Shown here in pieces: positions 14,276 to 21,930 of a DNA stretch of 36,594 bases (positions are counted from its first letter, which is position 1; each line of letters starts with the position of its first letter). The DNA is from Streptomyces brasiliensis. GTDB lineage: Bacteria; Actinomycetota; Actinomycetes; Streptomycetales; Streptomycetaceae. The notes beneath the pieces were generated by a model. That model made no database searches. It was given only the letters and a program-made list of their open reading frames with translations, and was not told the DNA's origin. Location: NCBI RefSeq assembly GCF_014647875.1, contig NZ_BMQA01000060.1, positions 1-36,594 of the forward strand. Reading direction: 5' to 3'. The position numbers and the translations under genes were made by a program.

Positions 14276-16699
14276 CTACTGTGCCGAAGCCGCAGCTGCG
14301 ACCTGATACACCTCCGTGTTCATGTCGATGCCCTCGGAGAAGTTGACTGCCACGTAGTGCCGATCGCGATACCAGCTCTGGTTGTCGTCCAGCGTGATGG
14401 GGTCGCTCACGAAGCTGCCGCCCGGTTGCACGTGTACGGCGACTGGCGTGCTGCTCCGGTCCAGGAACAGCCGGGCGGTGCCGTCCAGCGGGAACGACGG
14501 GTGCCGCGCGATGTCGAATTTCCCGGCCACGGTGAAGGTGCGGGTCGGCGCAGGAGTGATCACGTCAGGGTGATCGATACTGACGGCTTTCAGCGGTACG
14601 CGTTCGCCAGTTTCGGTCACGGCTGTCGTCTGGTCCAGGAGGTTTAGAGGCGTGGTGTTGTACGTCGTGGTCGCTCCCGTCGCCGGGTCGAGGTAAGTGA
14701 CGTTCTGCACGACGAAGTTCTTGATGTTCTTGTTCTTGTCGAAGCCGGACTGCAGGGTGCTGCTGGTGTGGAAGATCGAGTTGCGGTAGTAGACGTTCTC
14801 CACCGGGGAGCGGGATGCGGCGCTGCTCAGGGCGAAGGTCGTCTTGCCCGGGGTCATCGTCGGCACGGTGTTCACGTGGTCGATGTAGATGTCGCGAATG
14901 GTCGGGTCGAAGGCGTCCGCGTTCGGGAACGGAACGGTCTCGGGGTAGTTGCCGTCCAGTTGCACCAAACCCGATGTGGCCTGCTGCAGCGTGCAGTTGC
15001 GCAGGTAAATGCGCTCCACCACCCCGCCGCGGGTCGAATTGGTCTTGATCTTCAAGGCCATGGCGAGACCGGGACCGGTGAAGACGTTGTCCTCGATGAA
15101 CACGTCGCGGATTCCGCCGGACATCTCGCTGCCCATGGAGATGGCAGCCGAGTTGCCGCCGTCGTTGTTGTACACGGAATTGCGAATGATGACGTCCTGA
15201 CTGGGGGCGCGGTGCTCACGGCCGTTGACGTTGCGCCCTGACTTGATTGCGGCACCGTCGTCGCTGACGGTCACGTAGTTGTCCTCCATGACCACGTTCC
15301 GGCTGGACTCGGGGTCGACCCCGTCGTCGTTGTTCCAGCCCTTCACCTCGAAGTCCTTGGTCTTGTCGCTGTAGATGTCCAGACCGCGGATCAGGACGTT
15401 CGTCGAGTTCAGGGGATGGACGATCCAGAACGGGGTGTTACGGATCTTGACACCCTCAAGGAGCACGTCGGACGAGTCGTTGGTCTCGATGAACTGGGGC
15501 CGGAAGGTCGACTTCATCGCCTTCGCGCCGGCAGGCGGAGCCACCTGTTCGACCTTGCCCCCCTTCACCATCGGTATCGTGGCGGGCAGATGCCCGTCAT
15601 CGGTGAAGATGCGCTGCTCGACGGGAGTGTCCTCGAAGTTCATCTCGTTGAGGACGCCGTTCTCGCCGTAGTCGGCGTCAGGGTCCTTGTTCTCCACGGA
15701 GGGCTCGCCCCAGTAGCCCTTCTTCCACGGGCGCCAGTTCCACATGTCCTCCTGGCCGTCCAGCATCCCGCCGCCGGTCACCGCGATGTCGTGCTGGTGC
15801 AGGGCATAGATGAGGGGGGAGAAGTTGTACATGTCGGTGCCCTCGTAGCTGGTGCGCACGACCGGGTAGTACTCGTTCGACTTGTTGCGCATGAACTTCA
15901 CGACTGCGCCGCTGTCGATGTGTAGGTTGACGCCGCTCAGCAGGTTGATGGCGCCGGAGTAGTAGGCGCCGTCGTCATTGCGCGAGAGCCCCGCCGGGAC
16001 CACGACGATGCCACCGCCCGCCTTGTGGCAGTCCTTGATGGCAGCATTGATGGCAGCGCCATAGAACCACACCTGCCGTGAGCGGAAGACCAGCGGTGAG
16101 GACGTGGCCGCCGGATCGCCGGCCTCGTTGCCCACGGCGTACGTCTCCGTCGCCTGCCGGACCAGGGGCGCGTACACGGGTGCGGTGACGTCGCAGCGGC
16201 GATCGGGGAACACCGGCGTGTGCGCGTTCACGGAACTGTCGGTGCTGTCGTACAGGGGCTGGTCCCAGTACACACCGTCGCGCTTGGGCGCTGCAGGATC
16301 GTAGACCGCGAACCGATAGCTGTACGTGGAGAGACCGTCCGCGGCCGTGACCACGAGGCGATCGCCGGCTTTGACCGCGCCGGAGTGCACGACCCTGCCG
16401 GACGCGTCGACGATCTTCCGGGTCTGCTGGCTGTGGTCGGAAGCCGTGAGGTGCGCCAGCACATCAGCCGCCTCGGCACCCGCCTGGACCGTCACGGTGG
16501 AGGTGCCGACGGTACGGACGACGGAGGCGGAGTGGTCCTTGAGCACCACGACGGTGCCGGTGGACTTCACTGCCGAATCCGCAGCGTGGGCGGATGCTCC
16601 GGTCGCGGCAGTGGCTGCGATCACCGCGAGGCAGGCGAGGGCACCTGCGGGAATCCACGACCGCGGCCGTCGACGGGCGTGCTGTCTGCGACAGTTCAT
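14276..16699 (-). CDS. Large secreted GH28-family pectinase
   Basis: 807 residues. A signal peptide (RRRPRSWIPAGALACLAV..., cleavage near SAHAA, residue 39) is followed by a beta domain (45-135), then a GH28 parallel beta-helix (about 200-700) and a C-terminal beta region (about 720-800). Conserved blocks: NFSPLIYALHQHDIAVTGGG, WNNDDGVDPESS (Asn457, Asp458/459, Asp462), SDDGAAIKSGRN (Asp480/481), GSEMSGGIRDV and KIKTNSTRGG. The HG motif seen in the smaller GH28 of this window is replaced by GGNSAAI (about 514-520), and RxK is KIK. That departs from classical polygalacturonases and may mean another pectic bond such as rhamnogalacturonan. The ATG is chosen for GGAG seven bases upstream. It lies 89 bp behind the uronate dehydrogenase gene and has its own operator-like site. 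Confidence 0.85.
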   Translation of the reverse strand: MNCRRQHARRRPRSWIPAGALACLAVIAATAATGASAHAADSAVKSTGTVVVLKDHSASVVRTVGTSTVTVQAGAEAADVLAHLTASDHSQQTRKIVDASGRVVHSGAVKAGDRLVVTAADGLSTYSYRFAVYDPAAPKRDGVYWDQPLYDSTDSSVNAHTPVFPDRRCDVTAPVYAPLVRQATETYAVGNEAGDPAATSSPLVFRSRQVWFYGAAINAAIKDCHKAGGGIVVVPAGLSRNDDGAYYSGAINLLSGVNLHIDSGAVVKFMRNKSNEYYPVVRTSYEGTDMYNFSPLIYALHQHDIAVTGGGMLDGQEDMWNWRPWKKGYWGEPSVENKDPDADYGENGVLNEMNFEDTPVEQRIFTDDGHLPATIPMVKGGKVEQVAPPAGAKAMKSTFRPQFIETNDSSDVLLEGVKIRNTPFWIVHPLNSTNVLIRGLDIYSDKTKDFEVKGWNNDDGVDPESSRNVVMEDNYVTVSDDGAAIKSGRNVNGREHRAPSQDVIIRNSVYNNDGGNSAAISMGSEMSGGIRDVFIEDNVFTGPGLAMALKIKTNSTRGGVVERIYLRNCTLQQATSGLVQLDGNYPETVPFPNADAFDPTIRDIYIDHVNTVPTMTPGKTTFALSSAASRSPVENVYYRNSIFHTSSTLQSGFDKNKNIKNFVVQNVTYLDPATGATTTYNTTPLNLLDQTTAVTETGERVPLKAVSIDHPDVITPAPTRTFTVAGKFDIARHPSFPLDGTARLFLDRSSTPVAVHVQPGGSFVSDPITLDDNQSWYRDRHYVAVNFSEGIDMNTEVYQVAAAASAQ

Positions 16700-16739
16700 G
16701 GAGATACTCCAAGAAGTGGAGATGGTTGGTGTCGATGAT

Positions 16740-16751
16740 TGAAACGATTCA
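16740..16751. promoter_or_regulatory. Operator-like site upstream of the large GH28 gene
   Basis: TGAAACGATTCA, 41 bp before the GH28 ATG. GAAACGATTCA is identical, base for base, to 25450-25460 upstream of the GntR gene. The pseudo-palindromic TGAAACG-TTCA pattern is typical of operators for LacI-type sugar regulators. The regulator itself is not identified. Confidence 0.55.
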
Positions 16752-16788
16752 CTCATAGAGCGCTGCTGCCCGGCCGTGCGCCGGTCCG

Positions 16789-17595
16789 TCACCTGCCCGC
16801 TGTCATCCGGCCGCCGACGAAGGTGGCGTCGGGGTCGTCGGGTGCCAGTTCTCCGCCGTGGCGGGCCAGCAGGTCCCGTGCCCAGCCCTCCTCGTCGTCC
16901 TGCGGCGCGCAGCCGAGCGCTCTGGCGCCGTCTAGGTCCCACCAGGCGCGGATGTTGGCGGAGATGCCGTTGACCGTGGCGAAGCGCAACCCAGGCGCGG
17001 CGAAGAGGAGGACGGCGTCCCCCGGGCTGAGCCTGGTCGCCAAGTGCCTGAGCTGCGTGGGGTGTGCGAAGCAGCTCCCGATGCGCACGCACGCGACCCG
17101 CATGCCGAACCGGTCGGCGTAGTAGGACCCGAGGGCTTCGCCGAAGGCCTTGCTGACGCCGTAGAGGGAGTCGGGGCGCGGGCGGGCGCTGTCCGAAAGG
17201 CGGGTGTCCGCGGTGTACCGGCCCACGGCGTGGTTGCTGCTGGCGTACAGGACGCGGGTGACGCCGGCCTCCCGTGCGGCCTCGAAGACCTGGTAGGTGC
17301 CGTCGATGTTGGTGTGCAGCAGGCGGGGGAAGTCCGCCTCGTGCGGAATGCCGGCGAGGTGGATCACCGCGCCCGCACCCCGCATCGCCTCGACGAGGCG
17401 GCGGCGGTCGGAGATGTCGCCCAGGAGCCAGGGCACGTCGTCGGGTGGGTCCGGAGGGGCCACGTCGAAGCAGCGCAGCTGCCAGCCGAGGCCGGGCAGG
17501 CCCTGCCGCAGGATGGTCCCCACTGCGCCGGCCGCACCCGTGATCAGAACGGGCCGAGTGATGCCCGAACTGTGCTCGGCATGACGCTGATCCAT
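16789..17595 (-). CDS. udh: Uronate dehydrogenase (NAD-dependent SDR)
   Basis: 268 residues, an extended short-chain dehydrogenase. It has the NAD-binding ITGAAGAVG at 18-26, YASSNHAVGRY at 117-127, the catalytic pair Tyr145/Lys149 in YGVSKAFGEAL and CVRIGSCFAHP at 169-179. The order and wording of these blocks match characterised uronate dehydrogenases such as that of Agrobacterium. The reaction oxidises D-galacturonate (or glucuronate) at C1 to the aldarolactone with NAD, the first step of the oxidative pathway. The segment after LSPGDAV looks a few residues shorter than in relatives. GAGGGG lies seven bases before the ATG and inside the end of the preceding permease gene, so it is the last gene of the transport-catabolism operon. 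Confidence 0.87.
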   Translation of the reverse strand: MDQRHAEHSSGITRPVLITGAAGAVGTILRQGLPGLGWQLRCFDVAPPDPPDDVPWLLGDISDRRRLVEAMRGAGAVIHLAGIPHEADFPRLLHTNIDGTYQVFEAAREAGVTRVLYASSNHAVGRYTADTRLSDSARPRPDSLYGVSKAFGEALGSYYADRFGMRVACVRIGSCFAHPTQLRHLATRLSPGDAVLLFAAPGLRFATVNGISANIRAWWDLDGARALGCAPQDDEEGWARDLLARHGGELAPDDPDATFVGGRMTAGR

Positions 17596-17606
17596 CTCGC
17601 CGCCCC

Positions 17607-18485
17607 TCAGTCCGACGCCCGGGCGACGAGCTGGGTCGGGTTGACGAACCGCAGCGCGATGAGCAGGAGCACGGCCATCGAGCCGGTGTAGATGACGGCC
17701 ATGGCGTCGACGGACTGCGGTGCGCGGATCCCGGCGGAGTTGACGGCGGAGAACAGGGACACGATCAGGGTCTGGCTGGTGGGTCCCGAGGTGAGGAACG
17801 TCAGCTCGAACATGCCGAACGTCCGCACCAGGACGAGGATGCCGGCGGCCAGCATCCCCGGCAGCAGCAGCGGCGACAGGATCCGGGTGAGGACGGTCCA
17901 GGTGGACGCCCCGCACATCCGCGCGGCGGCCTCGATCCGGGGATCGATCTGCTCGATGAACGGGGTCATGGTGAACACGACGAACGGGATCGACGGCACC
18001 AGGTTGGCGACGACCACGCCGGTGATCGTCCCCGCCAGGTGGATCTTGTAGAGGACCGTCGCGAGCGGGATGCCGTAGGCGATCGGCGGCACCAGGATGG
18101 GCAGGACGAACAGCGTGGTGACCAGCTTCTTGCCCGGGAACGACCGGCGGGCCAGCGCGTAGGAGGCGGGGACGGCCAGCGCCAGGGAGATCACGACCAC
18201 CAGCAGGGTGACCTCGATCGTGGTGGTCAGCACCTGGCCGAGGCTGAACTTGTGCCAGGCGTGGCTGTACCAGGTGCTCGTCCAGCCGTGCGGCAGCCAG
18301 GAGTCGAACCAGCTCCGGCTGAAGGAGTTGACCAGCACGGTGGTGATGACCCCGGCGAGGTTGACGAAGAAGAACGCCAGCACGGCCCACGTCAGCCAGG
18401 TTCCCGGGCGCAGGGCCAGGGCGCGGCGGCCCGGCGGGGCGGTGGGTCCCGTGGCGGCGGGGCGCGTCTCGAGTGCGGTGGTCAT
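17607..18485 (-). CDS. ABC transporter permease (second subunit)
   Basis: 292 residues with about six membrane segments; the first is TWLTWAVLAFFFVNLAGVIT. The cytoplasmic EAA loop is EAAARMCGASTWTVLTRILS followed by PLLLPG, which contacts the ATPase. Architecture and neighbours place it in the polyamine/ferric-type importers (PotC/CysW-like fold) rather than the classical CUT1 sugar importers. Its ATG overlaps the stop of the first permease gene (ATGA, 18482-18485). It works with the upstream binding protein and ATPase. Substrate inferred from context: a uronic or aldaric acid. Confidence 0.85.
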   Translation of the reverse strand: MTTALETRPAATGPTAPPGRRALALRPGTWLTWAVLAFFFVNLAGVITTVLVNSFSRSWFDSWLPHGWTSTWYSHAWHKFSLGQVLTTTIEVTLLVVVISLALAVPASYALARRSFPGKKLVTTLFVLPILVPPIAYGIPLATVLYKIHLAGTITGVVVANLVPSIPFVVFTMTPFIEQIDPRIEAAARMCGASTWTVLTRILSPLLLPGMLAAGILVLVRTFGMFELTFLTSGPTSQTLIVSLFSAVNSAGIRAPQSVDAMAVIYTGSMAVLLLIALRFVNPTQLVARASD

Positions 18486-19390
18486 CCTTTGCCTCCCGTG
18501 GCGCCGCTGTAGAGCCTGGCCCGCAGTCCGGTGAGGGCGGCCAGCACGGCCAGCATCAGCGCCGTCATGATCATGGCGTCGGCGCAGCCCTGGACGTAGT
18601 CGAAGCGTTCGAGGGCCGCCTGGTAGACCTCGATGGAGATGACATGGGTCTTGCCGTCGGGGTCGCCGACCATCAGCGCGGAGGGGAAGACCGCGAAGGC
18701 CATCACGAAGCTGAGGCAGAAGGTCGTCATGAGCCCGGGCAGCAGGAGCGGGAACGTGACGTACCGGAACCGCTGCCACCAGCCGGCGCCCAGGGTCGCG
18801 GCGGCCTTCTCCAGGCTGGGGTGGATGCCGGACAGGTAGGAGTGGGTGAGCAGGTACGAGAAGGGGAAGCCGCTGATGATCAGGGAGAGCAGCACCCCGG
18901 TGTAGTTCATGGTCAGGTGGACGGGCGAGTCGGCGAGGCCCAGCCAGTGCAGGGTCCGGTTGAACCAGCCGGCGGGTCCGTAGAACTCGAGGATGCCCTC
19001 GGCGGTCAGCACCGTGCCGAGGGTGATGGGCACGACGAGGACTGCGAGCAGCAGGCGCTTACCGCGGAACTCGCGCCGCATCCGGTACGAGATGGGGACG
19101 GAGGCGCCGACGTTGATGAGCGAGGCCGGGATCGCCAGCGAGAACGTCGACCAGATCGATTTGCGCGCGAAGGGGTCGGAGAAGAAGGCCCGGTAGGCGC
19201 CGAGGAAGCCGCCCTTCGTGGGCTGGAACGAGAGCTGCAACCCGTACAGGAAGGGGTAGCAGAACAGAGCGAGCACCGCGAGCGCGCCGGGGAGGATGAG
19301 GAGCAGCGTCCGGTCCACGCCGCGTTCCGCCAGCCGGTGGCGCAGGGCCAGCTTCGTGGCGGCTGGACGGGCAACGGCGGAGACGGTCAT
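18482..19390 (-). CDS. ABC transporter permease (first subunit)
   Basis: 302 residues. A cytosolic N-terminus precedes LLLILPGALAVLALFCYPFL (first membrane helix) and about five more helices. The EAA loop is EKAAATLGAGWWQRFRYVTF followed by PLLLPG. It pairs with the second permease and shares 4-bp start/stop overlaps with both neighbours, so the subunits are made in fixed proportion. The fold is PotB-like by sequence character. The transported compound is not evident from the sequence alone. Confidence 0.85.
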   Translation of the reverse strand: MTVSAVARPAATKLALRHRLAERGVDRTLLLILPGALAVLALFCYPFLYGLQLSFQPTKGGFLGAYRAFFSDPFARKSIWSTFSLAIPASLINVGASVPISYRMRREFRGKRLLLAVLVVPITLGTVLTAEGILEFYGPAGWFNRTLHWLGLADSPVHLTMNYTGVLLSLIISGFPFSYLLTHSYLSGIHPSLEKAAATLGAGWWQRFRYVTFPLLLPGLMTTFCLSFVMAFAVFPSALMVGDPDGKTHVISIEVYQAALERFDYVQGCADAMIMTALMLAVLAALTGLRARLYSGATGGKG

Positions 19391-20622
19391 GAGACACCTC
19401 CGGCAGTCGGCGCATCATCGAGTGCCGCAGTATCGGCATCCGTGAAGACCAGGGCCCGTTCGGCGTCCACCGCGACGCGCAGTGCGTCGCCGGGGCGGAC
19501 GGTGCCGGCGGACCTCAGGTGGAGCCGGTCGCCGTGGGCGGTGACGGCCTCCACGTGCAGCACGCGGCCGTGGTACTCGACGATCTCCGCGGTCGCCTCG
19601 GCGATCGGCTGCTCGTCGCCCTCGGCCACGCGCAGGTCCTCGGGGCGGATCGCGACGGTGGCGGTGTCCCCGGGGCGCGGACGTACCCCGCCCACGACGG
19701 TTCCGCGCACCTTGAGCCCGCGGCCCTCGGCGACGGCCTCGGCGGCTTCGACGGCGGTGAGGTCGAGGGTCAGCAGGTTGCGGTAGCCCATGAACGCGGC
19801 GACGTGCGCGTCGGCCGGGTGCTCGTACAGTTCGGCGGGAGTGCCGATCTGGCTGACCTGTCCGGCGTGCAGCACGACCAGGCGGTCGGCGAGGGACAGC
19901 GCCTCCTCCTGGTCGTGCGTGACGTAGATGGTGGTCAGGCCGAACTCCTGGTGGATGCGGCGAATCTCGCTGCGCATGGACAGCCGCAGCGCCGCGTCCA
20001 GGTTGGACAGCGGCTCGTCCATCAGGACCAACGGCGGTTCCATCACGATGGCACGGGCGATGGAGACGCGCTGCTGCTGGCCGCCGGAGAGCTGTCCGGG
20101 GTGTTTGTGAGCGTGCTCACGGAGCCGGACCAGGTCGAGCACGTCGTCGACCCGGCGCCGCGTCTCCGCCTTGCTCACCCTGCGCATCTTCAGCCCGAAG
20201 GCGACGTTGGCCCGCACGGTCAGGTGCGGGAAGAGCGCGTAGTTCTGGAAGACCATACCGAAGCCGCGCTTCTCCGGCGCGAGGGTGTCCACCCGGCGCC
20301 CGTCCATGGTGATCTCGCCGGAGGTCAGGGGCAGCAGCCCGGCCAGGCAGTTGAGCGCCGTGGTCTTGCCGCAGCCCGAAGGGCCGAGCAGGGCGACGAA
20401 CTCGCCGCCGCGGATGGTCAGGTCCAGCGGGTGGAGCGCGAGGTGCCCACCGTAGGCGCGGCTGACGCCGCTCAGCCGCAGCTCGCCCAGCTGCGACGCC
20501 TTCCGCACCCGCTCTCCCTTGGAAGTGGCGGCCGGCGGTGGGGACTTCTGCGCCGTCGTCGGCGTCGGAGGTGTCGTGGGTGTCGACGGCGTCTCGGGTG
20601 TCGAGGGCTTGGTCCGGGTCAC
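19387..20622 (-). CDS. ABC transporter ATP-binding protein with TOBE domain
   Basis: 411 residues from a GTG that overlaps the binding-protein stop (GTGA, 20619-20622). Walker A is GPSGCGKTT (80-88), the Q-loop NYALFPH (127-133), the signature LSGGQQQR (178-185), Walker B LVLMDEP (198-204) and the H-loop THD near 233. After about residue 280 a TOBE-type regulatory domain follows (VAIRPEDLRVAEGDE). The first 45 residues are an unusual Thr/Pro-rich tail (TPETPSTPTTPPTPTT). The real start could instead be a later codon, but none nearby has a good ribosome site, and the start/stop overlap fits the pattern of the whole operon. It powers import with the two permeases. Confidence 0.87.
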   Translation of the reverse strand: MTRTKPSTPETPSTPTTPPTPTTAQKSPPPAATSKGERVRKASQLGELRLSGVSRAYGGHLALHPLDLTIRGGEFVALLGPSGCGKTTALNCLAGLLPLTSGEITMDGRRVDTLAPEKRGFGMVFQNYALFPHLTVRANVAFGLKMRRVSKAETRRRVDDVLDLVRLREHAHKHPGQLSGGQQQRVSIARAIVMEPPLVLMDEPLSNLDAALRLSMRSEIRRIHQEFGLTTIYVTHDQEEALSLADRLVVLHAGQVSQIGTPAELYEHPADAHVAAFMGYRNLLTLDLTAVEAAEAVAEGRGLKVRGTVVGGVRPRPGDTATVAIRPEDLRVAEGDEQPIAEATAEIVEYHGRVLHVEAVTAHGDRLHLRSAGTVRPGDALRVAVDAERALVFTDADTAALDDAPTAGGVS

Positions 20623-21860
20623 CGGCTGGCACCGATCTTCTTCTCCCACAGGTCGAACGCGGTGACCTGGGCGGTGGCCGGCAGCGAGTTCTTCGTGGGG
20701 TACTGCGTCATCCAGGAGTCGAACTCCGGCTCGCCGTACTTGGCGATGACCTGCTGGGAGGCGGCGGGTGCCTGCTTGATCCCGACGTTCTTCACGGCAG
20801 GCCCGGGGTAGAAGTAGCCGTCGTCGTAGGTGGCGGCCTGCTGCTCGGGAGTCAGGGCGAAGGCCAGCAGCCTGAGTGCAGCGCTGAGTTCGTCGTTGCT
20901 GACGCCCTTGGGGACGACCCCGTACTGGGCGTCGCTGACCCAGGTGAGGTTGTCGAACTTGGCGACCTTGACCGAGGCGGGAACCGTGCCCAGGGCGCGC
21001 GGGTTGATGTACCAGCCGGTCGTCGTGGCGATCAGGTGGACGGTGCCCTGGGCGAGGTTCGTCATGACGGCTGCGGTCTTGGCGGGGTAGCTGCTGACGT
21101 ACTTGTTCAGCTCGGTGAGGTAGGCCCAGGTCTTGTTCCAGCCGTTCACCGGGTCCGTCGGACGGCTGTCGCCGAGCAGGTACGGCAGGCCCATCAGGAA
21201 TGTGCGGCCGGGCCCGGAGTTGCGCGGCCGGGCGTACTGGAACTTGCCCGGGTGCGCCTTCGCCCAGTCCAACAGCGCGTCGGGGGTGGTCGGCACGGGG
21301 TTGACCGCGGCGGGGTCGTACTCCAGCAGCGGTCCCGAGGGGTACCAGACGAGTTCGATGCCCTGGTCCTGGGCCAGGGTCGCCATGGAGGCGGCGGCCG
21401 GCTGGTAGTTGGCCATGAGGTCGGGGAAGAACGCCGGGTAGTACGGCTTGAGGTCGTACCACAGGCCCTTGGCGATGCCGGCCGACAGTCCGTCGGTGCC
21501 GGTGAGGACGAGCTGGATCTGCACGTTCCCGGCCTGCTGCTGCGCCTGGACCTTGGGGGCGAGTTCGGGGGCGGTGCCGGTCGTCGTGGTGATCTTGGAG
21601 ACGATCTCGGGGTGCTTGGCCTTGAAAGCGTCCAGGATCGGCTGGGTGAGCTGGAGGTTGCCGGCGACGTCGAGGACGTTGAGAGTGACCGGCTTCGACG
21701 GCTGTGTCGGCAGCGACGTGGGAGCCGACTTCGAGCTCGTGCCGCTGGACGGCGCGCCGCAGGCAGCCAGCACGGGGGCCGCGGCCGCGCCGAGCGCGAC
21801 GGTGCCCAGAGCGCGGCGGGTGAACATTCTGCTGTGGTTGTGACTGGTGCTGTCAGACAT
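20619..21860 (-). CDS. ABC transporter substrate-binding lipoprotein
   Basis: 413 residues. A Tat-type lipoprotein signal carries MFTRRALGTVALGAA and the lipobox VLAACG; the mature protein begins at that Cys. The rest is a two-lobed periplasmic-binding fold (TLNVLDVAGNLQLTQPILDA, IELVWYPSGPLLEYDP, GYFYPGPAVKNVG). By sequence character it is closer to polyamine/iron-type binding proteins than to CUT1 sugar binders. Start ATG 21858-21860; a weak GAAGGG precedes it. It lies 70 bp behind the dehydratase gene, the only larger gap inside the operon. Likely ligand by context: galacturonate, galactarate or a short uronic oligomer. Confidence 0.83.
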   Translation of the reverse strand: MSDSTSHNHSRMFTRRALGTVALGAAAAPVLAACGAPSSGTSSKSAPTSLPTQPSKPVTLNVLDVAGNLQLTQPILDAFKAKHPEIVSKITTTTGTAPELAPKVQAQQQAGNVQIQLVLTGTDGLSAGIAKGLWYDLKPYYPAFFPDLMANYQPAAASMATLAQDQGIELVWYPSGPLLEYDPAAVNPVPTTPDALLDWAKAHPGKFQYARPRNSGPGRTFLMGLPYLLGDSRPTDPVNGWNKTWAYLTELNKYVSSYPAKTAAVMTNLAQGTVHLIATTTGWYINPRALGTVPASVKVAKFDNLTWVSDAQYGVVPKGVSNDELSAALRLLAFALTPEQQAATYDDGYFYPGPAVKNVGIKQAPAASQQVIAKYGEPEFDSWMTQYPTKNSLPATAQVTAFDLWEKKIGASR

Positions 21861-21930
21861 GCTGCTGGAGCCCTTCGTCCAGAGGGGTGAAGCAGGGGGC
21901 AGTGCTGAAGTCGCGACTCCAGCGCGGGAG

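Noticed and set aside
16700..17092. Upstream extension of the large GH28 frame to 17092
   Set aside because: It runs antisense-like over the uronate dehydrogenase 3' part. The signal peptide and ribosome site place the start at 16699.
18473..19786. A 437-codon forward frame over the ABC permease
   Set aside because: Low-complexity antisense shadow of a membrane protein gene.
21909..21918. AGTCGCGACT palindrome between the dehydratase and binding-protein genes
   Set aside because: A 10-bp GC-rich palindrome is expected by chance in such DNA, and no second copy was noticed.
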